From Sclerurus mexicanus (taxonomy: Eukaryota; Chordata; Aves; Passeriformes; Furnariidae): a DNA stretch of 64,000 bases. The first letter of the stretch is position 1; each line of letters starts with the position of its first letter. The position numbers and the translations under genes are program-made. The notes under the pieces are model-generated. The model was not told the DNA's origin, did no database searches, and was given only the letters and a program-made list of their open reading frames with translations. Of the stretch, positions 10,401-23,285 are shown in pieces. The DNA is taken from the NCBI GenBank assembly GCA_013396755.1, contig VWZF01007011.1, forward strand, positions 258,980-322,979, given 5' to 3'.

Positions 10401-12797
10401 GCTGTGTCTGCCGAGTCATTTAAGCATCAATCCCAGTCCTGTAGTTAGCACCATAAGATAGATTTAGTAATAATAGAAGCTTTTAACATGAGAACATAAA
10501 TTCCTCAGTCCTTCAATGTTAAATTCATACTTGGACCCTTACAGCTGTGCAGAACCTAACAGGCTTTCTCTAGACACTCTTTGGATTTTGCTGTATAGAC
10601 AAACCTGAGGAGAAGTAGGACCACCTGCAGAACAAAATGGAACAAGATGACAGGATAACCAATACTGTCATTTAATATATTTCAGAGTATCATTTGTCTC
10701 TGCTTATAAGTTTAAGAACAACTGGCATCAAGGGTTTGACTGATGTCTGCAAAATTTTCAAATAATATAAACAATTTGACAGCAATAGGAAAAATCTTTC
10801 CTTAACACTCTTCACTTACAGTTATATATTTTGTCACAGTAATAGTAGATACAATGAAGATGTGGTCTAGTGGGCACTAAACATGAGTTAGAAAAAAAAA
10901 TTAACTTTGTAATATTCCTGAAGTAGAACATAAATTCTTTTACAGATTTTGGGGGTGATACAAGTATTTTCCCACAGAAATGCTGTATCTACATGATCTG
11001 TTAAAACAAAAGGTGGCTGTATTAGTTTTCCAATAACTGTTAAATAAGCATATTTAAGAGATCCAGAAACAAATGGGATAAATGTTCACCCTATAAATGA
11101 TCTTCTTGTAAATCTGTGACCTATGTATAAACCAAACTACTTTATTCTAGCCCTTTAAGTCTCAGGTATTAAACTGTCATCGATTTACATTTTATTTAGG
11201 AAGAAATAGTTGCACAGAGAAGAGACATTGATTAGACATTGGAGGAGCCACTGAACAATGAAGTTCTTCCAGCAAGTCATAACTCATGAAAACATACCTG
11301 GCTTCATTTGTTTAGTATATGCAGGTCTACTGTATTGCTTGGCTGGGTGTGTTTACACTCAGTTTGGTAAGACGTGGAGTTGAGGGAGCACCTAGTGTCA
11401 CCTGTTTCTGTGTACGTTGGTGAGAGAGAGCTAAACTGTCTGTTAGCAAGGAAGCATCTGGCATCATCTGCAAAGAAGCAAGCTCAAGCTGTTGAAACCA
11501 TCTGTGAAGAGGAGAGAGATACAGAGAGCGAGATATAAAAGATTCAGAGACCAGCATAAAGCACCAAAACTGAAAAGCTATGTTCTTAAATAGCAGACCT
11601 GCTCCAAGTGAGTTCTTAACTACAAGACACTTTTTGGATTCTGATAGAGAGTGAAGTTTCCCTAGGGACACAGCCATCCATCTCTGCAGCACATCAGACA
11701 TCAGGACACACCTTATGTATGGTGAAGATCATAAGTCCACAGAGGTCCATGTGCTGTGAGAGGAAAAAGCCTTTTGACTTTTATTTTTTGTGGTAAAAAT
11801 GCAGACATACCAATTGTCAAAAACATCCCGCTCAATTTCCCAGCCTCTGCTATTGAAACCTGTACTTGGTGAGTTCATGTATTCCTTTAAGCAAGGAAAC
11901 TTTGCCTCCTCTTTCTTAATCATATTTGAACTTGTCTCTTTTAAACCAATATAAAATATTTCTAGATGATTTTGTACAAATCATTGTGGTGTTCACTGCC
12001 TCAAGGAGATAGCACAAATCCTTACTGGACGTCTTATTTTAAGCAACATCTTGTCACTTTTAAAACCTTCAAAGTTTATTTCCACTTCATCTGCAGTTGT
12101 AGGATGGAGGATGAAGATTCCCACTGCCACACTGGTTGGAATCCCAGCTTCTGTTTGCCTGTTTGTTGCATTTTTCACACAAACAATGTAATTTTTTCAT
12201 GTTCCCCCTTCTGTGTGGAAACAACTCTAAAAAATCCTCACTTCCACTTTAAATCCTCCTTCAAGCTTGTCTTTGTGGCAATAATAGAAACCACTTGTCA
12301 GTGATTAGCCAGCTGGTGTGACCACTGGTTATTGCACTGGTTACAGCTGTCTTACTGCTACTTTTCTGTTTCCTCTCCATCTGTCTTATCCACCTGCTGT
12401 CTCTCATTTCAAACTTAAAATTAAGCTCCCTGGACAAAAACTCTCAATTTGTTATGCTTGCACAGTGCCTAGCACAGTGTGTCCTTAGCTATATGTTCTC
12501 CTTCAATACAAACTAACATGCGATAAGCTGTCTGAGAAAGAGGGATGGTGTAGATTCTGCATCTTAGGGTGGATTTACACCATCTGTTCACTGATACGGA
12601 AGCCTGAACAAGTTTAAACACTGCTGGTTGTCTCAGCAAGTTACCTGGGAAGTAGAATGAAATAGCACATTTTGAGTTCCAGACTGCCGTGACTGGACTC
12701 CAGCAAAGGTTGAATGGGGGTGTCTTTATACAGTAATGGAAAAGGTAAACTTGGAAATATACCTGTTGCAAGAAGGACAAAAATCTATGCTATAGGT

Positions 12798-12815
12798 GTA
12801 TAGTATATACTATAC
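12798..12815. repeat. 18-bp perfect palindrome
   Basis: The string gtatagtatatactatac equals its own reverse complement. It is A/T-rich, so chance is plausible in a window this size. Confidence 0.95.
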
Positions 12816-13636
12816 AATACAGAGGTGCAAACACAATGTTTTTACTGTAATACCATTGGCTGTACACCTAACCACAGAACAGGGTTAGTAATAACCACAG
12901 AATCTCGAAAAAGGGAAAGTGAAAATTGTGCAGTTGAGTTTTAATTTCACCACTCTAAACTTTTCTTCTGATATTTTCAGCCATTGCCTAATTTTAGAGG
13001 TACTTTAGGGATTTGATTATAGATTTTTTCAAAATTATTACTAATACTAGGAGGATATCTCCTTTTCCAATCAGGTTTTTCTAAATATTTCCAGGTCTAA
13101 TTCAAATGCCATATCAGCATCCTAATTCAAATACACTTCAATAATTCCTATTTATTGTGGAATCACATTGCTAAATCTGTACATATGGTTGGAAAGGCAC
13201 TTCTATGATAAGCTCCTGTGTGGTAAGATCCAACATGTGACATTGTGAAAAAACTATGTGAATAGATTAAATTTCTTATAGCCTAAAGGCAAATTTACAT
13301 GCTCAAATTTAGAGAAATTCTGTTTACCTGTTCAGAAATCTGCAGCTATGTAAGAATGGAGACAGTGTGCTTTAAAGCATAATTCAAGTGCTTGGTACTT
13401 GTTTTGGACATCTACAGCTTGCATGTAGAAGAAATAGGCTGGAATAAAATAGGACTGTAAATTTGAGGCACAAAACCTAAACTGCCGCTATCTACACAGA
13501 TTGTCTTATCCTGCTATATGGATGTCTGCCAAAAGCTTAAGTTTATTGTATATTCAAAATTTCCCACATCGTGTCATGCGCAGTTTGCTCTGATAAACTT
13601 CAGATGTGTGTAATACAATGACAGATCTAGCAGAGA

Positions 13637-13668
13637 TAATATGAATGAGTGCAAACTCATTCATATTA
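13637..13668. repeat. perfect 14-bp stem with GCAA loop
   Basis: The left arm taatatgaatgagt (13637-13650) and right arm actcattcatatta (13655-13668) are exact reverse complements separated by gcaa. Pairing stops at an A:A mismatch outside the stem. Read on the plus strand as RNA, the loop is of GNRA type. It is too short for a typical microRNA precursor (usually about 60-80 nt), and no longer terminal inverted repeat was seen around it. Confidence 0.95.
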
Positions 13669-14515
13669 ATATTATTAAGATTTAAAATTTCAATATTACT
13701 TTCTGTGCTTTTATTCCTGGTTTCTGTGTTATCTTTTCTGAACTGATAACTTTATTTCACTGGTGTTAGGAAAAAAAGATAAGGTACGAATCTTTGTCTT
13801 GAATTATCAGTGAAAAGGAATCAGGTAAGACAATACACAAAAATGGTAGAACAACTGAAAATCCAACCAAACAACCAAGCATAAAACCTCCTCTTCCCAC
13901 AAAAAAAAAAAAAACAACAAACACCCAGGACAAAAAGTTTCACAAGTTCTTAGATTTTCACTATGAACACTTCTTGATGCCTGCTGCCAGGACCACTCCC
14001 TAGATAGGAATGTATCCTATCAGCACTCAGATTCCCTTACTTGCTTTCCTTCTTCTCCCTCACCCCCCACCTTCCCCAGGGCCCTCTTCTCGCCTTCATG
14101 CAAAAAAATCAGACACCACAGTCTGAAGTGAAGCAGTAAAGTGGTCCAAGAAATCACCTGATCTGGCTGATTAGGAAACTGCAACCCTCAGGCATTTTGC
14201 AGCTTGCCCCAGCAGGTAATGGTAAATTGGTATGCTGGGGATTAAATCTTTTAGACTTAAATGGAAAAAGCGAAAACAAGAACCACAGGCAGAAGACTGA
14301 TTTGAAAATTCACAAGAGAATTGAGAAATATTTCAAGGCAGCTTTTCCTTTTTTTTTTTTTTTTAAAACACTGAGGGATTTGCTATTAGAAGAAACTAAG
14401 TGAAATAATAAATTATTTTAGTTGACCTGAGCTGCTTTTACCATGCATATATTTTGGTCAGCTGGAAGGCATTGTGATAAATGAAAGACTATTTTGATTA
14501 AATTACTTAGTATAG

Positions 14516-15106
14516 TGCATTGGTTTAACTTCAGACAGCAACTCACCCCCATGTGGCCACTTGCTCACTGCCTCCCCAGTGGGATGGAGGTCAGAATGGG
14601 GAGGGTAAAAGCAAGAAAACTTGTCGATTGAGATACAGACAGTTTAACTGGTAAAGCAAAAGTGTCACATGGAAGCAAAGCAAAGCAAATAATTAATTCA
14701 CCACTTCCCACTGGCAGCCAGGTGTTTAGCCATCTCCTGAAGAGAATGGCTCCATCTTGTGTAAGTGTCTTGGGGTGACAAATATCATCACTCCAAGTGT
14801 CCCCTTCTTCCTTCTTCTTCCCTAGCTTTATATGCTGAGAATCATGCCATATGCTGTGGGACATCCATTATCTCAGTTGGAGTCAGGTGTCCTGGCTATG
14901 TCCCCTCCAAACTCCTTGTGCATTCCAAGCTCCATTGCTTGGTTTGATGAGATGAGAAGCAGTAAAGGCCTTGACTGTGAGCAAGCACTGCTCAGCACTA
15001 GTGAAAACATCCCTTTGTTATCAACACTGTTTCCAGCACAAATCCAAAACACAGCTTCACAACAGCTACTGTGAAGATTAACTCTACTCCTTTCAAAACC
15101 AGCCCA
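14516..15106 (-). mobile_element. solo LTR (family A) of an avian retrovirus-like element
   Basis: This matches a common avian LTR family read on the minus strand. On the plus strand its sense 3' side comes first ('gcaactcacccccatgtggc', then 'caagaaaacttgtcgattga'). The element runs to 'ctactcctttcaaaaccagc' at the sense 5' end. A minus-strand TATAAA is preserved (complement of 14827-14832) in the context ctcagcatataaagc. The usual downstream ATTAAA signal is degenerate. The boundaries TG (14516) and CA (15106) are flanked by tatag (14511-14515) and gatag (15107-15111), a likely 5-bp target duplication with one mutation. Length is 591 bp. There is no internal viral sequence, hence a solo LTR. 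Confidence 0.85.
14827..14832 (-). promoter_or_regulatory. TATA box of family A LTR
   Basis: TATAAA on the minus strand, at the position where this LTR family carries its core promoter. The CRE-like TGACGTCA that I recall just upstream in the family is not preserved. Present activity is unknown. Confidence 0.5.
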
Positions 15107-15207
15107 GATAGTATAATAAAAAATTGATTATATCTTCCGGTATTAGATTTGTGTTAGAAGTGTTGCCAGTAGGATGAAGATGATTCTCTCCCTCTGTTCT
15201 TTTCTCT

Positions 15208-15702
15208 GAGGACACCACCTGGAGTACTGTGTTCAGGTCTGGAGGCCTCAGCATAAGAAAGATGTGGAGTGAGTCCAAAGAAGGGCTATGAATACCATGA
15301 GAGAGCTGGAGCACCTTGACAATGAAGACACTCTTCATTGAGAGAGACTTGAATTGTTCAGCCTGGAGAACAGAAGGCACCAAGGAGATGTCATTGTGAA
15401 CTTCCAGTACTTAATAGGGGACAAGAGGAAAGGTGGGAAGGGACCCTTTATCAGGGAGTGTTATGATAGGACAAGGGTAATGGCCTTAAACTGAAAGATT
15501 TAGATTAGATATTAAGAAGAAATTCTTTACTGGTGGTGAGGCACTGGAACAGGTTTCTCATAGAAGCTGTGAGTGCCCCATCCCTTGAAGTGCTGAGGTG
15601 CTGAACAACCTGGTCTAGTGAAAGGTGTCCTTGCTCCTGGCAGCAGGGGTTGGAACTAGATGATATCTGAGGTCCATTCTAACCCAAACCACTCTGTGAA
15701 TA
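15208..15702 (+). mobile_element. CR1 LINE, 3' end, 5'-truncated
   Basis: Plus-strand CR1 landmarks occur in order: 'cacctggagtactgtgttca' (about 15216), 'ttcagcctggagaacagaag' (15358), 'cactggaacaggtttctcat' (15542), and the terminus 'ggttggaactagatgatatc' (about 15648-15667) with a tail resembling the accattctgtgaat motif near 15690-15702. About 495 bp; the 5' part was never inserted or has been lost. No open frame survives. It sits about 100 bp from the neighbouring LTR in the opposite orientation. Confidence 0.92.
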
Positions 15703-16859
15703 TTTGCAGCCTATTTGAATATTTAAGTATTGAGTATTTAAAATTATTAATTAATTAATGCTATTGAGAATTAAAGGTTTAGAGGTTCATCTGCACTTCT
15801 TCATTACTTTCCACCATTGTTTGTTTTCTGTATGTTCTGCATAAACCCCCTTAATTTCTTTTTTTTTCCCCCAAAAAAAAAAAAAAAAGGCAAACCAAAA
15901 CAACCAACGAACTTACTAAAAGCCCCTCCTAATTTAACAATGTTTCTGAGTACTCTTTGTTTCTGCTTCGGGGCTCTTTGAAGTTATTCACTTGTTAAAT
16001 TAATGTAAGTGGAAAACACTAATTCTAGTACTATTTTTTTCAGTCTTCTTGTGATAGTAAACCACAGTACATTAATTAGAAATAGGCTAACTTGATCCAG
16101 GAGATTTTAGTTCTCAGGAATCTAATGCTTGAAAGAATTAGTCGGGTACTAGGCTTCCTGGGAGCTAACTAGCTCTATATTTGGTTACAGTCCAACTAAT
16201 TCATGTTTCAGTAACTAATGACAGTTAGACTAATGACAGGAAAGCCATATTTTGTAGGTATACAAAAATAAGAAGTAAGTAAAGCTTGCAGTTTGTTGTT
16301 TGTTGTTATTTTAGGATTTTTGCATAATATTTGTAGTCTCATTTTTCAATCGGGTCTACCCATCAGTCACAAGTGTACTGTCCTCTTCTTCAGGGGGAAA
16401 AAAAATAAATAAATAATAGAAACCCTCAAGAGAACAGTGTGGAAGAACATCGGGAACATTAAATGAAGTTTCCTTCTGAAACTGGACTACTTCAAATTGC
16501 ATTTATATCTTTATGTCATTGCAACCGCTGCCTTTTTTAGTTACTTTATATAATATACCTTGAAGTCTAATGAATAGTTTTTCTTTCTTTTTTAAACAAT
16601 CTTCTCATTCTTTTTATTGATTTATTTCAGCTAAATATTAAACTACTATTCCCCTGCACCCATGTCTAGATTAGGTGGAAATTCTAACAGTATGAAATCA
16701 GTGGAATGATAACTTTTTATATTAGATCAAGATGTCTATTGTGAGAAATAAATTTCTGACTTAAGAAGGAAGTCCACTAAAATTTCAATCACTTACTTCT
16801 CTGCCTGATTGCCAGAAGGATATCTGAATTTGTTTTCTATTGTTTTTCTACTTAAAACT

Positions 16860-16926
16860 GAAAGAAAAGAGAAAAAAGGAAAAAAAAAAGGTCAAAAAGG
16901 GAAAAAAAAAAAAAGGGAAAAAAAAC
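16860..16926. repeat. purine tracts, A-rich
   Basis: Two nearly adjacent all-purine runs (16860-16891 and 16894-16926) are separated by only TC. They consist of A runs broken by G, GG and GGG. Long purine strands can form triplex DNA under supercoiling; this is an inference from composition only. Confidence 0.9.
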
Positions 16927-19873
16927 CAAAATAAAAACATAAGCCAGGAAAAGGAATGGGGAAAAAAATTAAAAAATAATAAAAGATTGATTTAATTCAA
17001 TAAATTCATAGATGTGCCTTCACTCTGCAAGCAGTCTTCTGGTTGATTGCAAAAGGGCCTTGATCATGTAGGTTAGGAAGAGAAAGAGACTAGTCATATT
17101 TTTTTTTGTGTTAGGTTCATTGCACACATATAGTTTTAATTATATGAGTTTTGGGAAGAGGATTACAGCTTCAGGGAAGAGGAATGAGTCTCAAGAATTT
17201 TGCCACAGAATGAAAAATTCAAGACTGGCTTCTGGGGAGCAGCCATATCCCAAAGTTACTCTTTTGCAAGGTGTTGCTTTCTACCTCAAATATTACTCAA
17301 GGAAAGCTATTTGTTTGGTTTGTATTCAGAAATGTACAGATAATGAGGGGCAAAATACTGAGAAAATATAGCACAAAAGCTAAAAGGTTTATTTTGCTTT
17401 TGTACAGTATTTCAGGTCGTTAATTGTTAATGAGAGTTATATCTATGTCTTTGCTAAAACTGCTGTTTATGAGGTTTCTGGTAGCCTATATTATAGGTGT
17501 TGCAAGGTCAACAAATAATTACTCCTGCTCATTCATATAATTCTTGTTTGCCTCTAACACCATCCCATCTATGAGATTATAATTTAGAGGTGGCTAGAAC
17601 CAAGATTAATTTTCAGATTTTTCCTATTTCTTTAGTCACATTTCTTTTCTCTGAGAAGGAAGTAGAACCATCTTATAGAAAATAAGACACCCAAGGTTTG
17701 AAAGTACCACTTAAAGACAATATGAACTTTTGCATCTGTACTTGTTTAAGGAGGAGGAAAAATTATTAAGATCTGTAAGGAATTGGATATCTTGTGGGAC
17801 TATAAATTGTTTGCTGCTTGCTTTAAAAAACAACATCCCTGGTAAGCTTGTGTGCTGTTTAAGAAAATATGTATTTTACAAACAGAATATATCTTTTGGA
17901 GTACTATAACACAAACTGTGACTACAGAGGGACCTTCTGCCTGATTGAGAGGTTGTTCCAGACCTCTAATGTAAAGTAAAATTAAAATTACAGTCAGAAA
18001 GAGTCCCAGATGCAGAAGTAAAGACAGCTTGGAGCTATAATTTTTCACACACTGCTACTGCCTTTCCGAAGGTTTCAATGTACAATATCACTGAATGAGA
18101 AATGCTATATTTCTTATTCAAACCAGTCTTTTAAGATCAGAGCAGCTATTTTATTCCAGTGAATAACCTTATCTTGACACAACAGCTAGTAACCCTGCTA
18201 CTGTACGATACTCTGTACTCCGATAAACACAAGTTGGTCTCACCATCCTATGATTTTAGCTCATGGTCTCCAGCATAAGAACATCTGTACTACAATCAGT
18301 AGTGAGACTGGTCAGTCAGGAATATCTGTTTTTAGCAAGTGCAGCATAAATTCTGGGATGTTTCATAGAAGAGTAGCTCATAAACAGAAGAGTAGTGGAG
18401 TGTTTGAAAAGGGAAGATACAGGAATAAACCAAAAAGACTTTTATTCACTCTTGGAGATATATTCTAATTCATGGCCAGTGTCCTTATAAGCCCGAAGAA
18501 AACTTGAAAATGTTAGTAGGCAGAACTTTTCTGACTATATGTAGTAGCAGATAAATCTCAGTTCCTTAAATTAAGAAGTAGAAATCTTTGATTAGTGTTT
18601 AATGTAGTAATATCTGTGTGATAGAAGAGTGAAGTACATTCTTTGTCCTACTAGTAAGACAAGTTCATGCTTTCTCAGCTACCTGACATGTTCTGGATAT
18701 TGATGTACAGTTTGAAGTTTTAGTTGAAAGAAACAGGATGAAGATCAAAACATAAATTATGCAAAGAAAGCATTCTTGCAGATTTTATTGGAACAAATGC
18801 ATATTTTTTAATTAATGTAGCCATTAAGCATATCATATATCGAATTTCATAAGGTCTACTCATGTAAATTAGAGGGATTGTGAAAAATTATTTTTAAAGT
18901 TTCTAAGGTTGTTTTACTTGATTAAAATCAATTTTAGAAACTTAGGTCTAGAAATTTATTGAGCATAAGACAGTCAATGAAGAGTGACAAGGAGCTTGGA
19001 AGTTGATTCATATATATATTTGATAAAGTAATAGTTCTTGTGACAAGACACCTTTAGAAGAACTGAAATCAAGTATTAACTACGTAAAGAAGAGTTCTAT
19101 GTTAGGAGAAAAGTTAAAGCCAAAGTAACATAAAAATGTGAAAGAGACTTGTCCAAATCGGAATCCCAGGTTCCCTTACCCATATCACCTCATCACTGAA
19201 AGTGACTTTTTTTATAAATACATTCGCACAGCTGATCCCAAATGCAGAGTGTGAAAGGGATGAGAAATGCTTCATTTGGTGGCTATTACACCTCACCCAA
19301 AAGGTCCAGCTTCAAGACAGAGATGGCCAAGTTTTCATTTTGCAGGGAACAAAAAAGTGGCAGAAGTATAGTAAAGCTGAAAATTTTAAATCTCTGTGAA
19401 ATCCTGAAACTGTGCCATGACCAGATTAAATGCTGCAGACTGCAAATTGCTCTGGGCTGGAAATGAGAGCATTTTAGTCAGATGATTAACAGAAAATGTT
19501 TCTTATCATCATACTCCTAGATATTTGATCTTCTCTTCCTGCATGTGGGTACCGAGGGAGAATAAACACAGGTCATCTGTGGTCACCAATTAGACTAATC
19601 TGAAGTAAACCTAGTGTTGCTCATTTTAAATGTTTGTTTGAATAATCATAGTTAACAAAGAGGAAAGAAAAATAAGTGAAAGAACAGCTTTTTACTTACT
19701 ATTGTCTTCTTCAATGGTATCGACAAGTCAGAAACCTTCTTTTGTTTTTAACTGGGGAGGTGGCATTGCTTCTGGAAACATTCCATTTTATTGTCATGAA
19801 CATCTTCCCAAATTTATTTTTATGACATTGATGTAGCAGCAGAAAAATAACTCAAGCAAAAGAAGAAGGAGTA

Positions 19874-19897
19874 AATAATAATAATAATAATAATAAA
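19874..19897. repeat. (TAA)n microsatellite
   Basis: About eight units of the trinucleotide ATA/TAA. Simple repeat with no link to a recognised element. Confidence 0.95.
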
Positions 19898-21069
19898 TGT
19901 AATGAGGGGATACGATTAACTTAGAGGATTAATTTTATTATTTCCAAATAGCTAATCAAATCTGAAAATTTTAGATAGACCTTTCTTCAAGAAGAGAAGT
20001 TTATGGAAAACTTACTTATTTGATTCCCATTTTCATAGGAATCCAGCAATTATTTTATTTATAAATTTTATCTACTTTTATCTACTAATAAGTGCTATTT
20101 GGTGTATGAAGATGTTGACCTTCATGCCACGGCTGTCTTATATCAGAATTCCTAAATGAAATGTACAACAATGTCCATTTCTTGGAACAATGTCACTAAG
20201 TTCTGAAGAAAAAAAAAACACAAAACCAAAAAAGAAAGGATCTTCACAACAAACACCAATTGTTCTTTATAATAGGTAAATGAAGATAAAAGTCTTTTAT
20301 AACACTGTCTTTAAACTGTCTTCACACTGTGATATTAGGGCTTCACATTTTCTTATAGGGAATGCTTTCTCTTTTTTATTTTCCAGCTAACATTCACTTT
20401 CTTCAATTCAGATTAGGCAAAAGAAAAGACAGAGATAGAAAAGTATAATTGATTTAATTTAGTTTAATTAACTGCAAGAGAATGGAGACAATTAGTTAAT
20501 ACATCTTAATGAATTGAATTATGAAATGCATCTCTCCCAATGGGAGAAAATGATCCCTGTAATGGGAAAAGTGGATATGGAACAAACAAACAAAAAAAAA
20601 AAAAGAAAAAAAAAAAAAGAAACAGCAGATTGCTTTTTCTCCATATTAGGTTGACCAATCCAAAGCAACTAGAATACTCCAAATGCATCATGCATTCTGG
20701 GGTGGCATCTAATGTCTTTCAAGTGAAGCCTGATTGGTGAGTCAACAGGGGAAAGTCAGCACTCTAAAACTACCAAATGGGGTACAAATTCCTCATTTCT
20801 GGTAATTATTGTCAGTCGTAATTCAGTTTTTAAGGTATATTGGTCAGTAATTGTAGACATGTGTGTTTCAGAACCTAAGTGAAATAGAGAAAGAAACACG
20901 TCTTAAAAAAACAAACTCCTTATTCAACTCCACTTAGGGTAACTTAACCCTATAAAAAAGCGAAGCCAATTTATGTATCACAATAATAAAATAAAAGTAC
21001 AAATATTAGTTGCATTAATTCTAACTGTTTATCTATACTGTTGTAAACTGAGATTCTCATCAAAGTGAC

Positions 21070-21195
21070 CATTAAATATTGTATTTAATTGTAATGTATT
21101 CAATATAATGTATTAATATTTGTTATATTAAATATTAAATTAATAATTGATTTAATTTATCTACCATGACATTAATTATTGTATTAAATACATTA
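21070..21195. other. very A/T-rich island
   Basis: A stretch composed almost only of A and T, rich in ATTAAT, AATATT and ATTTAA words and with few runs of a single base. Such DNA unwinds easily and is typical of matrix-attachment regions, but composition alone does not prove that role. Confidence 0.6.
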
Positions 21196-23270
21196 AACCC
21201 TACTTTAATTAACTGAAAAATTACTACCTTTTGAGTATGTAAATAATTTTGCTGGGAAAAATTTGTTAAATTTTGAAACTGCCCTATATTTTAAATTTTT
21301 CAGTATTGTACTTTGCTGTGTAATCCTGGTGAATAGAAGAAAAATACCTTGTTATATTATATTAGTATGGTATCATGCATTTATTTTCTTCTAATGTTTA
21401 ATGTATTTTATTCATTTAATGCAACAGAAATGTAAGTTCACAGCATTTCTTTACTAAGGCAGTGCCAACTGGTTTACTGGAAAAATTACAAAGCCTATAT
21501 CAACTTATAGTAAATATTAAAACTTATTGTTGCTGCTAGCTAATAGTATTCATTTTGCCTCAATCATTTTTCTCTAGCTTTTAAAGCTACTATTCAAGGG
21601 CTCCAGTAGCATATTGCTTGATGGTAGAGGTGCACAAAACCAAAGAGTGACTAGGAGACCAAAAGAGGCACTATGATCAAATATAGTAGTTTATCATTTT
21701 GGGAGCAAGAAACTGTTGCAAATCTCTGATATTGAGGGTAAAATTAAAATCTTTTAGGAAATTCAAAGCACTGTAAGGGTAACATTTGATTGCGCTGAAG
21801 GAAAGGGATGGGAAGGGAAAATGCAGTTATACTTGAAGAAAATGGTCTGCTTACTGCTTAAAAAGAGAACTACTTTGCTCTTACTTGTGCTCTTTTGCTG
21901 TGGAATGTAGAAAACACAATACAATTTCACTTATATATCATAGGTGGAAACAGCAACTTGAAAAATTAATCATAAAATATTTTCAACTTTGTTTCCACAT
22001 CTTTCCCATGACTTTCACTGAAAAATTTGTCATACTACATAATTATCAGAATGAAACAGAAGATCTATTTCATATTAAAGTGGCAGTCTTATTGGTATCA
22101 ACTGAAGAGAGAAGTTGCAGTCTGCATAGCCAGTGCTTGAAGGGCTACATTGCAGCACTCACCACAGAACAAAACCTGTGTGATCCTCTTATTAATGCCC
22201 TTCCAGACAGCCTGGTCCTTGCTAATAATTTAGCACATGTAAAATGAGCCTACAGTCACATCAGAGACAGTTTTCTGCCTTTATGCATGGGATTAATTTC
22301 ATACGGTTGGCTAAAAATCAACAATGTGTGAGATTTGTAGAAATGGACTTAAAATATTTCCAAAAGAAATTACAAAACTTTGGTGAAGTATGTTACATTG
22401 GGAGTTAGCTAGATGGTGCTAAAAGCTACTTGTGTATTGATTAAGCTAACAGGACAAGAGACAACAGCATTTTAGGTCAGAGGTGAGAATAAAGTGGATA
22501 ATTTTATTTAGCTGGCATTTTGATGGTTGATGTTGACAGGAGGAAGTACAATAGCTTAAGTAAAACAAAATAGCTTCAGTGTTCAAAACAGTGGGAAAAT
22601 ACAACACTAGGACAATCAGTGCTTTGCTTAGATAATGTCAGGTGAGCAGTGAAAGACCTCAGTGCACCCTGAGATTCAGAGGAAATGTCTAAAATGAGCA
22701 CTGGGAGGCGATAACTACTTTCAATATGTTTATTGCATAAATCTAATTTTGGTTCTTAGGGATATAGTTCATGATCAATTTTCTATCAAAAAAGAATCTA
22801 CAGAGAATAATCAAATTATTAAAAAAAATCGTCCTGACAGTAAAGGCCAATGTGCCTTGTATGGGATTGACATGAATGACACAAAACAAGGAAAGATTGT
22901 TCAAAAAATTTGACAGCATAATATTTCTTCAGGTCAAACAGAAGCAGATGGATGAAACAAATCAGAGGAAAATTAGATATAAATTAGCTACTATATTTAA
23001 AAAACATAGAAAGGAAGATTCTGCTTACCTTTTAGTAATACACACAGCTGCCATACCATAGCCACATATTTATACATGTATATGCATGCCAACAGCGATA
23101 AGAAACAAGCCTATTGACACAGGAACATGTTTTGAATAGCAATTACTAAACGTGTTGTATAATTTCATCCCAATCAGTGCCTTCCTCTTGGAAGATGATC
23201 ACACCTCAGCTACTTGTTCTTTTGTAGAAGTCTGTTTCTATGCAGGAACAACCTCCACTGTTATGGATGC

Positions 23271-23285
23271 CAGCAGCAGCAGCAG
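23271..23285. repeat. (CAG)5 microsatellite
   Basis: Five CAG units, an uncommon motif in this A/T-rich setting. No open reading frame with other protein-like character surrounds it. Confidence 0.95.

Larger units (their letters stand above)
10019..14515. other. A/T-rich DNA with small structural motifs
   Basis: No gene or transposon was recognised across 4.5 kb. It holds a perfect 25-bp tandem duplication (10351-10400), an 18-bp perfect palindrome (12798-12815), a perfect hairpin (13637-13668), an A14 run (13901-13914) and a T run (14349-14364). Open frames reach 124 codons on the minus strand at 11327-11701, but its translation resembles no family I know and a coding role is not supported. 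Confidence 0.65.

Noticed and set aside
11327..11701. 124-codon minus-strand frame
   Set aside because: No similarity to a known protein family that I can recall and no codon-level evidence available.
13637..13668. Candidate microRNA precursor
   Set aside because: The total hairpin is 32 nt with pairing ending outside the stem, too short for normal precursor processing.
21885..22247. 120-codon plus-strand frame
   Set aside because: No recognisable motif, and no supporting context; consistent with chance over 64 kb in six frames.
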